Assembly: GCA_012295275.1 (NCBI GenBank)
Contig: CM022676.1
Span: 16,093,207-16,153,206, forward strand
Length of the DNA: 60,000 bases
From: Chrysomallon squamiferum
Taxonomy: Eukaryota > Mollusca > Gastropoda > Neomphalida > Peltospiridae
Direction: 5' to 3'
In this document: positions 17,798-27,974 of the stretch, in pieces
How positions within the stretch are numbered: the first letter of the stretch is position 1
Layout: the number at the start of each line of letters is the position of its first letter
The notes under the pieces: model-generated
Database searches by the model: none
Told to the model about the DNA's origin: nothing
What the model saw: the letters and a program-made list of their open reading frames with translations, nothing else
Program-made: the position numbers and the translations under genes

Positions 17798-19255
17798 CAA
17801 CGTCAATGGTAATAGTAAAAACAATAACTGTTCATGAAATCCAAGCAGTCAGAAAAAATATGACCTATTTTAATTCTAACTTCAAATTGTTTTCGCTATC
17901 TCCAATATTTTTTCTTCCTATTAGAGCAGCCAATGAAATGTGTGTAAAACTCCCTAGAAGAAGGAAGTCAGTCTTGTTAAGTATTTCAACAAGCTGCATT
18001 GTTTTAAAAAGGAAACATGTTACTATTGTTCATACAATATAAAAAAAAATGTAAACATAAAATAAAGTTGTAACTTCTCAGTAATATTACTATATCTATA
18101 GTTGTGACAAAAATAAATGCTATATCATTACTTTTGTTTATCATTTTTTACGTTAATCCCGGAGATCTATGAAACTGTATTTCAGCAAATATATTTATTT
18201 TCTTTATAAAAATAGAGATCATTTTATTGAATTAATAATTTGTATATGTATTTTACATTAAGGTTGTGTAGTCTCTATTAATCTAATAGGGAAATTCAAA
18301 GCCAAGTAAAATCCGTATTAATAATAATAATAAATAAATAAGCTTCATCTAAAATAAATATTAATGTTTAACATGCGTAGTACACTTTTGTTATGGGAAA
18401 ATAAGTGATGACGAACGCTTCAAGGTATTTTTGAACTCACTTCGACATATACTACGTACCTAACAAATCATACAATAGTAGATCATTTAGTACAAATTGC
18501 ATTATTCAGTCTCCTTTTTCGTACGATACAGTTTGTTTTATACAGTCTAATACGAATTCAAACAGGTTCTAAAAAAAAAACTATCCAACTGAAATTCAAC
18601 TTTCACAATACAAACTTGTAACTTCTGTAACTATTATTGTTCATTGTAATTCGTTATCCATCCAGTTTCTCTCCATGTTTTCTTCAGATACTCTCATTGT
18701 AAAGTGCTTTGAGTGTCCCTGTTAGGAGGAAAGGATACTCAGCAAGTCATCCTTATTACTAAAATAGGTTAGACTTTACTAGCACTTAAATAGTAACTAA
18801 ATTCTGAAGAAAACTGGAACTTGTTAAATAAAAACGTTAATATTTCAGATTTTCTCAAATGTATTTCATAAATTCATTTCAGATATTGGACTGTGTCCTC
18901 CTGCGACAGTGCGTTCCTGAATATTGTCAATGCGCAGAGTCTAATCAGATGTATTTATGACAGAGAATATTCAAATCCTGAACTACATACACACATACAT
19001 TTACTCATACATACAAACAAAAACATAAATACAAAGCAAACTCCTACCCTGTTTTCGCATCTCTTACAAAATGCAGGGCAAGAAAGTTGGGTCTTTATGT
19101 GTATCGTCATTCCATTTAGATTTTTTAATTTAGTGATCGGCTCTCTCTGCCAAATGTTGCTTTCGTACAGTTTCCAGTAATAGTCACTACGTCGTAAAAT
19201 GTCAAATATTTCATGACTTCATATTTTAAACTACAGAGTCAGTGTTCACTCGCGA

Positions 19256-19263
19256 TGACGTCA
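19256..19263. promoter_or_regulatory. Palindromic CRE (TGACGTCA)
   Basis: A perfect CREB/ATF-type octamer in the unique centre of the A/B intergenic region. Its immediate surroundings (19,250-19,330) are richer in G and C than the rest of the spacer. Function is inferred from the motif only. The same octamer recurs at 26,884, 29,604 and 34,806 in a different repeat family. Confidence 0.35.
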
Positions 19264-20193
19264 CGGGCTAAATCTCACCCTTTTGTACTGAACTTCACCT
19301 TACTTTTAACCCACGGTAACGTTTAACTCGCCTTCTTAATTTCATTTGTTTTTCTTGTATTTTATTTCTTTCTTTGTTTTTTTTTTTTATTATTATTAGT
19401 AGTAGTAGTATTAGTAGTAGTATCAATATTTGTAGTAGTAGTATTTTAACCACTAATAAATATATCACTTTTAAGTTGAAAGTATCAGTACATCTTGCAT
19501 CCATTTTCTGAAACGATCACGTAAACACATTTTGCGATCGGACATCTGACTTCTGTTCTTTTCGTCATGTTATACATCTTTTAAATAAATCGTGTGACAA
19601 ACTGTATGAATAGCTCTTTAAATGCATTGTTTTACAGTTGTGATTAGAGTTTGACAATAAACACACCTTCTTTAAAGTTGTGTACAAACCAAATTAATAG
19701 AAATGAATATGATAACTGACTGTACATAATTATATGAGTAACAAAGATTACAATTAACAAACCAACTTAAGTAGAGGTCCGAAACTCGAGAAGACACAAT
19801 TGTACAATAGTCACCTGTTTCCTTTTTGAAACAATGCAGCTCGTTGAAATACATAAGTAGACTGACTTCCTTCTTCTACGAAAGCTTTGAACAAATTTCA
19901 TTCGGTGCTCTAACAGTAAGAGAAAAGTATTGTAGATAGCGAAAACATTTGACGTTAGTTTTCAATAAGGTCATGCTTGTTTTTTTTTTTTTTTTTTATT
20001 TGACTTTTTTGTTTGTGTTTTTCTGGCTGCGTTGGTTTCATAGATGGTTACTGCTATTACTATTTCTGTTGTCGTTCGTATTAGTATTATTATTATTAAT
20101 AATGTTTTGTTGTTAGTGTTATTGTTATTATTATTATTATTATTATAATTACTATTGCTATTATTTCAGATACTGCATTAGAATCATTCAGAT

Positions 20194-20260
20194 ATGCGGA
20201 CAGATATTTTATTTTTCTGCTTTCTTTATATAAATATTTTTATTCTGCGCTCGAGCACTG
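20194..20260 (+). CDS. Gene B exon 1: signal peptide
   Basis: ATG opens MRTDILFFCFLYINIFILR and ends SSTG at ACTG|GTAAGT, phase 1. Same length as gene A exon 1, with a few substitutions (ILFF for AISL, ILRS for IPHS). Still a good secretory signal, so the promoter and first exon may still be used even though downstream exons are broken. Confidence 0.75.
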
Positions 20261-20807
20261 GTAAGTTAAATCTAAACTAATTTCATATATTTGTTTTTCA
20301 TCTTCTTCTTAAGAGTTCAATTTAGTATTTATAATTTAATATTAGTGTTAGTAGCTGTGATTGTTGTAATAGTAATATAATAAGGAAATGTAATAGTCGT
20401 AATTGTAATAATAGTAAAACTAGCAACAGTAAAATTATACTACTATTTGTAATTACAACACAAGCACTAGTATTAAACATAGCAACAGCAGCAGAATAAT
20501 AGTTATAGAAAAACAAGTATATATTTTAAAATAATAGCTTTGGTAGAAAAAGGTTATGACAAAGAAACAGTAATAATTTTATTAATATTAAAATATCTAT
20601 GATCAAATTAATGTTAAAAATACTAATTACTGATATTTATAACAACACTAGAGTTCTAACAGATTTCATGGCTCTTTAATTTTATTGCAAAATTACTGTT
20701 TTTACAACAGAAAATTAAAAGATATGTTAATTCACATTTCTTGTTTTTCTTCTAAGAAATTATACTATTGTATCGCACTTATCATATTTAACATGTTATT
20801 ATTTCAG

Positions 20808-20952
20808 TACGAGTAAGGTTAACGAATGGAAGAGGAATACTAACACAAGGTCGAGTTGAGATTCAAGTAAACGGGACGTGGGGAACAATCTGTGATGATG
20901 ATTTTGATGAGAAAGCTGCTGCTGTTTTATGTCACATGATAGGATTTGCTCG
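20808..20952 (+). CDS. Gene B exon 2: SRCR1, N-terminal half
   Basis: Acceptor TTTCAG|TACGAG and donor CG|GTAATT. It encodes [20 protein letters not shown], then [27 protein letters not shown]. Intact; differs from gene A by scattered substitutions. Confidence 0.8.
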
Positions 20953-21319
20953 GTAATTGTTTTATTTACTTGTTTTTCATTTACTTATTTACTTTCTCAT
21001 GTACTACTTATTGTTAAACAACAATTTTATACGTAGATGTAATTTCACACAAAATCAAAGTTAGTAAAGGTGTATATATCAGGTTGTTTTCGACGTGATT
21101 CCTAATAATAATAATAATAATAATAATAAATATAATAAACCTAGCAATATTTTCACAACCACTTTTGGCATCAAAGCATTATTGTATTAAATGTTGTTGA
21201 AATCAGCAAGTAACGAATCATTTTTGAAATCCAGGACTAAAATGAGGCTTGTTGATTGTTTTGTAAACCATGTTGTATTCTATTTCCTATACTGTACATA
21301 TTTTTTCTTTTTCTTTTAG

Positions 21320-21489
21320 TTTTAGTGCTACACCATATCAAAGAGCTCACTTTGGAGAAGGATCTGGTCAAATATGGCTTGATGAGCTGGAATGTGATGG
21401 AGATGAAGACAGTGTTGAAAAGTGTTCATTTCCTGACTGGGGAAAGCAGAACTGAGGTCACAGGGAGGATGCTGGAATCAGCTGTCAAT
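21320..21489 (+). pseudogene. Gene B exon 3: SRCR1, C-terminal half with TGA
   Basis: Acceptor CTTTTAG|T and donor CAAT|GTCAGT are both good. It encodes [19 protein letters not shown], then [18 protein letters not shown] and WGKQN. TGA follows at 21,453-21,455 exactly where all paralogues have the TGT of NC(S/G)H. The rest of the exon (GHREDAGISCQ) stays in frame beyond it. A single T-to-A change explains it. Confidence 0.8.
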
Positions 21490-22395
21490 GTCAGTGTACA
21501 CGCGACATTTTATTTTAATTTAATTTATTTTATTTTACTTTATTTTACTTACTTCTTCATCTATGAAAAAAACGTGTATCTTTTACAAATGATTACATTA
21601 GCAAATTTAATGTTGTTTCTTTAATCGTTAGGAAGCACCTTACCTCTGTAGCGGCAGAATATGTTCTGGCAGTATCAAACAGTGACATATCAAATTCAGT
21701 CCATTTATTCTAAACGATGACAGTTTTAGGAACTGAACAGGACTGAATTGTTTGTCATTTATTGATGTCAGGGTTCAAAGGTTTGAAGTTTCTATATTTG
21801 TTTAGTGCACGCTAATAATGATAATAGTAGTAATAATTGAAACAAACAAACAAGCAATAAGTCAGAAAATGGACAAAATGTTTCACTACCAAAAAATTCA
21901 ACATAATCTTAAATGAAATAGAGATTCACTAATGATTTAATAAAATTAGTGTGCCACCAAAATATTTTAAAATTTACTTTGAATTCTGTTTGTAATGATT
22001 CCAGCCATTTTGAAAACACTGGAATGAAATATTTTTTCTTTTACTTCAGTGTAAACAGTTAGAAATTTGATGATGTTCAGTTTACCTTGAATGTTTGTAA
22101 TAAATTAAACAGCCGGTTTATTTGTTCTACTGTGTTATCTTCATGTTGTGTCTATTTTTCTTTAAAAAAGACCTAAACAAATTTGGGAAATATATTTTTT
22201 TACTATTTCTATCAACAAAATTTCAACGCATCAATCTTGAGATTACCGAAATCTGTTCAAAATAAGAATAATGAAATGTTTTAATTCGTAGTCTTATCAG
22301 TTTAATTTTCTTCTAAACATCTTGAATCTTTTGTCTTTAATTTTTGTTGTTGTTTATTTTCTAGTTCTTCTCCTGCTTTCTCTTCTTCTTCTCCC

Positions 22396-22397
<2 letters not shown>

Positions 22398-22476
<79 letters not shown>
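22398..22476. repeat. (ATT)n microsatellite with poly-A
   Basis: ATT array followed directly by an A tract (to about 22,494), in the gene B intron between SRCR1 and SRCR2. Confidence 0.95.
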
Positions 22477-22477
<1 letters not shown>

Positions 22478-22645
22478 AAAAAAAAAAAAAAAAAAGTGTG
22501 TATCTCAGACTAATCAGGTGGAGTTGAACTAAAACTGAATTTTCATTTTAATATTTGAACAAAAATGAGATATCAGAATATGGAAAAGTGACAGGGTCAA
22601 ACATATGGAACAATTTTCGCTATTTTCTTTTACTTTTTATTCCAG

Positions 22646-22790
22646 TGCCTGTCAGACTAGTCAATAGTGGAGGTATTTCAACACAGAGTCGAGTTGAGAT
22701 CAAACTTAACGATACATGGGGAACTGTCTGTAGTGACAAATTTGACGACAAAGATGCAGGCTTTATCTGTACACTTTTAGGATTCAGTCA
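22646..22790 (+). CDS. Gene B exon 4: SRCR2, N-terminal half
   Basis: Acceptor TTCCAG|TGCCTG and donor CA|GTAAGA. It encodes PVRLVNSGGISTQSRVEIKL, then NDTWGTVCSDKFDDKDAGFIC, LLGFSQ. Intact as an exon, but downstream of the TGA in exon 3. Confidence 0.75.
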
Positions 22791-22988
22791 GTAAGAATGT
22801 TTTATCTTCATTTAAACTCTATAATTTATAAACAGTGATAAACAATTATTATGTTTATATTTCCGCCATAAAAAGTAAATTAAAATTGGAATTAAAAAAT
22901 TATGTTTGAAATTAGCCCGCAGTACATCTTCATCAACATTTCTGTTAATCAAGATGAGACAACTCAGCTTGTGATTTGTAAATCCAAG

Positions 22989-23067
22989 ATTCAACGCTAA
23001 GACGTATCAGAATGTTCACTTTGGAGAAGGAACAGGACCAGTGTGGGTTGATGATGTTAACTGTGTT
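22989..23067 (+). pseudogene. Gene B: truncated SRCR2 C-terminal half
   Basis: After a plausible acceptor (ATCCAAG|A) it reads FNAKTYQNVHFGEGTGPVW, VDDVNCV. Homology to gene A exon 5 then stops abruptly and is replaced by ATTTTATTT, a poly-T run (about 23,118-23,141) and ACT/ATT trinucleotides. The last three Cys and the splice donor are gone. Confidence 0.8.
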
Positions 23068-23117
23068 ATTTTATTTTTTATTTATTTGTTTTTATTGGTT
23101 TTGTTTGTTGTTGTTGT

Positions 23118-23251
23118 TTTTTTTTTTTTTTTTTTTTTTTGCCAATATGTTTTAACTACTACTATTACTATTCTTTGTCTTACTACTACTAACACTACAG
23201 CAACAATTAATAGTACTACTACTACTGCTACGATTACTACTACTATTACTA

Positions 23252-23296
<45 letters not shown>
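23118..23296. repeat. Poly-T, (ACT)n and (ATT)n low-complexity block
   Basis: Begins about 50 bases after the point where the SRCR2 half exon is cut off. It probably marks the rearrangement junction. The DNA to 23,690 shows no recognisable exon. Confidence 0.85.
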
Positions 23297-23297
<1 letters not shown>

Positions 23298-23698
23298 AAT
23301 ATTTGTGTCAGAGTTTTCTGTTGCCATATAGCTGCTAAGATTTCTCTGTGAAATTACAACGTAAATTAAATACATATTTTTTACTGAAATAACGAACTGT
23401 CTAGAAGCCAGTCCATCAGCTGGTTCGAAAATGGTAATAATTATAAAGCTGTTTCGTCGTTTTGTGTCCTGTTTCAGACAATATCAGACTGAAAAACTCA
23501 GATACTGACGTTGTCATGACAGGTGGTTGGAAAATATATATGTGTTAACTCATTCTTCTGAATCAAACAAGTAACAGACCAGTAGAGGAACCGAATAAGA
23601 TATATTCATTGTTCTGAGGTGATAAATTATTTTATATCTGGTTGTAAAATTAAATTTCCTTAAAATGTTATTTTTCTTTTCCTTGAATAATATTTCAG

Positions 23699-23832
23699 TG
23701 AAGGAGCAAAGATCGTTACACACTTTGGAGAAGGTTCTGGTCCAATATGGTTAAACAATCTTTAGTGTGAAGGAAATGAAAGATCTGTTGAACACTGTCG
23801 TTTTCCTGGTTTCAGAAACTATTACTGTAGTC

Positions 23833-23834
<2 letters not shown>
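23699..23834 (+). pseudogene. Gene B: SRCR4-like C-terminal half, stop and truncation
   Basis: Acceptor ATTTCAG|TGAAGG. It reads EGAKIVTHFGEGSGPIWLNNL, then TAG at 23,763-23,765 (Glu in gene A), then CEGNERSVEHCRF and NYYCSH. A (TA)n array then starts where the last Cys should be. Four residues near the start are deleted relative to gene A exon 9. It lies before the SRCR3-like exon, the reverse of gene A's order. Confidence 0.8.

Positions 23835-23837
<3 letters not shown>

Positions 23838-23902
<65 letters not shown>
23838..23902. repeat. (TA)n microsatellite interrupting an SRCR exon
   Basis: A pure TA run of about 65 bases that replaces the 3' end of the SRCR4-like half exon of gene B. 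Confidence 0.95.
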
Positions 23903-23906
<4 letters not shown>

Positions 23907-24142
23907 GAAGGAGATAAGTTCATTAGGCAGTGTAATATATCTGAACGACATATTTTTAATGTAAGTAATTTAGATTTTTATTAAAGTAATAACTTGGTTA
24001 TCCCTTGACTGATTTCGTTCTTAATTATTTTAAGTCAGGTTTCCAGAAAATCGTAAATAACGTAGTTGCATTTATTTTGCTTTATATCATAAGAAATTTT
24101 CTATATACAGAAACAAATCACATAGCACTTGTGTTAATATGG

Positions 24143-24146
<4 letters not shown>

Positions 24147-24207
<61 letters not shown>
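24147..24207. repeat. (TA)n microsatellite
   Basis: A second pure TA run, 245 bases after the first, between the two remaining SRCR half exons of gene B. A poly-T run follows at about 24,330-24,358. Confidence 0.95.
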
Positions 24208-24210
<3 letters not shown>

Positions 24211-24321
24211 ACTGTCACCATTTGAAATCGGCCAATATCCATCCCAGTGTACTAAAATCCTAGGTATGATGACGAGCTGATTAAACATTGTCACCGTCAA
24301 TTGTATTTTATTATTTCTTTT

Positions 24322-24364
<43 letters not shown>

Positions 24365-24369
24365 CGAAG

Positions 24370-24537
24370 CATTATCCTATACAAGATCTCAGTTTGGACA
24401 AGGCAGTGCACCTGTTTGGCTTGATGGACTTGACTGTAAGGGAGATGAAGAAAGTGTAGACTATTGTTCATTCTCTACTTGGGGTGATAACAACTGCAGT
24501 CATCATCAAGACGGGGGAATCAGCTGTTTGAATCGCT
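24370..24537 (+). pseudogene. Gene B: SRCR3-like C-terminal half
   Basis: It encodes RSQFGQGSAPVWLDGLDC, KGDEESVDYCSF, WGDNNCSHHQDGGISC with all late Cys and a strong donor (CGCT|GTAAGT). The 5' boundary is damaged: gene A has TTTCAG|TATTGGAGCA, while here TTTCGAAGCA follows a poly-T run, so the usual acceptor and phase are lost. No matching first half precedes it. Confidence 0.75.
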
Positions 24538-25432
24538 GTAAGTAGTGAAATATAGAAGTTAACATTTACTGCACAGACAGTTCAGTGTGACAAACTAAAT
24601 CAGCTTCGAATTTTTTCCACTCCGGTTGCTTCTATTTTTCTTTTCTTTCTGCTGTTTTCTCCGACGTCCACAGAAATTTTCTATGTTTTCGGTTTGCACG
24701 TTGAGATTAGAGTTGAAGTTCTGGCTTGGAAAGTGTGTGTGTGGCATGGTGTGTGCGTGTGCGCGTGTTTTGTCAGTCTCGCAGTCACACCTACAAATGC
24801 ACACACACGCATATAGACACATATTCACTGTATGTATTGTGATTGTTGCGTGTAAGTTTCTGAGTATTTACAGGTGTCATCGCCAGGCTGAGTATATTCA
24901 CATTCATATAGAGATATATAAAAACGTTAGACATACATCTACACATATATACGTGTCTGTTTTTGTCTATGTATGTGTATATAAATTAAAATTACATTAA
25001 TGTTTAAATTTGATTTGTATAAATTAAATTGTTAATACCATATCTATAGTTTAAAACATATCAAATTGTACAGAGAATTGTTACAGCCATTTATTGTTTT
25101 ATCAGTGTATAAATGTACAGGTCAAGAACTCTCCATAACAGACATTTACCTTTGTATAGGTATATATATATATATCCTTTATTGCAGTCGATTATGCCCA
25201 CCTGCGTGTGTTTGTGCTACATTACCATTAGATTCTCCAAAGCATTTCCATTTATTGTCCGCTATTTTTAGTGAGTTTTGTATTCGAGGTCGAATCTGAA
25301 TAAAAATTCTCTGAATGGAACATTTGAAGTCTTTTCTTTGTGCTACTTGTACGAAACTTACCTCGTATTGTGAAAGAAGAAGCATTTAGTATCAATCAAA
25401 AGCTTATTGATCTTTTATCTCTCTTTGTGTAA

Positions 25433-25615
25433 GCAAAAACGTTTATATTGGATATTACAAATGACATTACACGACAGAAATTTTGTTTTGTCTAGTTTAT
25501 GTGCAGCGTGTGAAAGGTGTATCGCGAACGTTGGTCACACACTACAAATAAAATATACAAAACAAAAATGATGTCGTGTAATGTCATTTATAATATCCAA
25601 TATAAAGGTTTTTGC
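25433..25615. repeat. Hairpin element (inverted repeat with 55-base arms)
   Basis: The left arm 25,433-25,488 (gcaaaaacgtttatattgga...) is the near-perfect reverse complement of the right arm 25,561-25,615, with about 72 bases of loop. It could be a MITE, a foldback repeat or a transcribed hairpin. No coding potential is conserved across it. Confidence 0.8.
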
Positions 25616-26212
25616 TTCTAGAAATCGGGAGAAAAGGTTTATGAAAAACTTCTGTAGCAGCAGACACGTTTCAGAACTAACAGCTGTGTTTCGTCTCTTA
25701 AAGCACAGAGAAAGGGAAGATTTAACCCTCTGTCTGAGAGAGAAGTCAACAGCGTGTTTATTCCGAACCACGCGGAGTCTTACAATACGACTGATGAAAT
25801 CCATTCTCCTCACCCAGAACTTCCTGAATTGTGTTACACCTCCCCAAAACACTCCCCCCTGTAAATACGCAAGCCTATACTTTTAAATAGAATTTAAAAC
25901 ATACCATCACAAATGTTCGATAACTGTGAAGACGATGACCGTAAATATACATGGTTCATGTAACTACTGTTATAAGAATATGGTATACAAAATGTAAGAG
26001 GTCACTTACTGACATATAAAATGTATCTATATGTCATATCACACACCGGCGTCACCCTTCACCTAACAGGTTTCAAGAACAACAAGTCGAGTTGTATTAA
26101 GATTTAAACTCAAAACTTTTTTCTGTATTTACGGTATTTGATTCATGGACTCTAAACACGTTTCTATAATTATTATTATATTTATTATTTTTTAATATTA
26201 TTTTTGTTATTG

Positions 26213-26247
<35 letters not shown>

Positions 26248-26738
26248 TCTTTGGTTGTTTGTATCGATCTTTTAAATCACTAATGTCAGACGTTTTGTAT
26301 TGTACTTTTCTTTTAAATATGAATATAATATTTGGATGTCAGCCATGTTGTTGTACATTTTTTATGGTAATATTTTGAAGTAACCCAGCTCTAGAATAAT
26401 CGAACGTTATATCGAAGAGAACAGTTCTTTGTGAATGTATGAGTGTCTTGTATGTGTGTATGCACATCTGTGTGACTGAGTAGTAGTCTTTGACAGACAT
26501 ATTTTTAATCATAATTTTGTTTTCTGTGTAGTGAATTATATAATATTCACACAATGCTCATTTTTAAATGCACATTTAAAGCAGCATGTCTGCTACATTT
26601 TATAGCAATAAAGCCATGATATTACAGTAACATTTATTGAGCTGTAATGTACATTAGGTTTATAAATTCATATTCTTACGGTTCTTGAATGTTTAGCTGA
26701 TTAGTGTCAGAAAATGGGGGCAACTACGGATCATTATG

Positions 26739-26788
<50 letters not shown>

Positions 26789-26813
26789 CGTTACCATTAT
26801 TAAAATATTATTA

Positions 26814-26851
<38 letters not shown>

Positions 26852-26883
26852 TACTTATATATTTATTTGTTTCTTTAAATCAT

Positions 26884-26891
26884 TGACGTCA
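26884..26891. promoter_or_regulatory. CRE octamer in family M repeat, copy 1
   Basis: TGACGTCA followed by GACATTTTGTATT. The same context occurs at 29,604 and 34,806, each about 350-400 bases downstream (minus strand) of a family M first exon. Confidence 0.3.
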
Positions 26892-27199
26892 GACATTTTG
26901 TATTTTATTTGTTGTTGTTATAATATTTGGACCTCAGCCAACTGCTTTTGTATATATTTTATGGCAGTATTTGGACGTAAGCCAGCTCTACAATAATGGA
27001 AAGTTTCGTAGAAGAGAACAGTTCTATGTGAATGTATGCATGTTTTCGTATGTGTGTAAGCGCATATAACAAATGAGAGATAAACAGAGAAATATATATT
27101 ATTTGTCATTATATTTTACTTTCCGTGAGAATTTGTTACAACTTAACTAGATCTATATCTATACCTTTACGTTTTATACATTAAATATTTAATTCATAC

Positions 27200-27283
27200 C
27201 TGAAATTCATGCCCTGTAAGTGACATCAACACCACAGACACTGTTAGCAACAGCAGCAATCTAACCACCACATCGTGTACCAT
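27200..27283 (-). CDS. Signal-peptide-like first exon, family M, copy 1
   Basis: The minus-strand ATG (context AACATCATGG) opens MVHDVVVRLLLLLTVSVVLM and ends SLTGHEFQ at a good donor (TTTCAG|GTATGA). It has 28 codons ending in phase 0, a basic residue and then a strongly hydrophobic core, which is a classic secretory signal. Two more copies lie at 29,884-29,967 and 35,127-35,210. No following exon on the minus strand is recognisable in the window, so the mature protein is unknown. It differs in phase from the SRCR genes and so belongs to another gene family. Confidence 0.45.
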
Positions 27284-27937
27284 GATGTTTTGTCACTTTA
27301 AAACAAAATAATAAGAATAGTTTTAATTTTACTATTTTAGTTTTTACTTTTATTCAAAACCAAAACTGATTATAATATTTACATTCAGTATTAGATTTTA
27401 GATTTAGACTTAGGATAATATTTTATTGATATAATTTGTTTTGAATGTGGGAATACAATGTTTGTGATATGTTGTATTTTGTTCTTTCTGGCTTCACTTG
27501 AAAAATGCATTCATATTTATTTCTGAGTTGTAACTGCGTTTATTTGACATACTGCTTATTGATGTCCAGCAGAGCGGAATGTTTGACTGATTCAGAAAAG
27601 TATTCGAAAAACCAGTTTGTAATAAGCTGTTGGCAAACATCGAGCTGTCCTACTTTGGCGTGCGATCTACAATTGAAAGGGCGATGATAAAGGAAATTTC
27701 AGTTTATAGTAGAGATGTGAAGTTATACTTTAACAGTATGATACAAATATAAGAACAGTATTTCCAGGCTACTTGGTCATTAAGAAATGTATAATAAAAC
27801 GCCATTTTAAAATTATCTTCAAACAAAAATATAATTATTTTCTCTGTGACTTGTTCAATGGTATATAAAGTGTTTTAAATGTAGACGCTGTGCCAAATAA
27901 TTAAATACATAATTCAGATTCCTAATGACTGCAATTA

Positions 27938-27974
<37 letters not shown>

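Larger units (their letters stand above)
17610..20193. promoter_or_regulatory. Head-to-head intergenic region of genes A and B
   Basis: About 2.6 kb separates the two start codons. The outer parts are inverted copies of each other. On the minus strand about 18,050-17,610, and on the plus strand about 19,790-20,193, both carry matching stretches such as 'acaatgcagctcgttgaaatac', 'gactgacttccttcttcta' and 'gatagcgaaaacatttgac' (small differences between copies). The central 18,050-19,790 is unique. The symmetry puts promoters or 5' UTR exons in the arms and leaves the centre as a possible shared control region. I see no clear TATA box near either start. Confidence 0.6.
20194..24537 (+). pseudogene. 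Gene B: broken inverted paralogue of gene A (SRCR receptor)
   Basis: The plus-strand order is: intact signal peptide exon (20,194-20,260); SRCR1 halves (20,808-20,952 and 21,320-21,489); SRCR2 first half (22,646-22,790); a truncated SRCR2 second half (22,989-23,067); an SRCR4-like second half with a stop (23,699-23,834); and an SRCR3-like second half (24,370-24,537). The first-half exons of SRCR3 and SRCR4 are missing. The damage includes a TGA in place of a conserved Cys codon at 21,453 and a TAG at 23,763. If made, the protein would stop within SRCR1, giving about 113 residues. Introns and upstream DNA align with gene A in inverted orientation, so B arose by inverted duplication and then decayed. 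A sequencing error at the TGA would not rescue the later damage. Confidence 0.8.

Noticed and set aside
25535-25886. Overlapping 105- and 101-codon frames on opposite strands
   Set aside because: No recognisable domain, no splice context, and they begin inside the hairpin repeat. Kept only as part of the finding on unusual composition.
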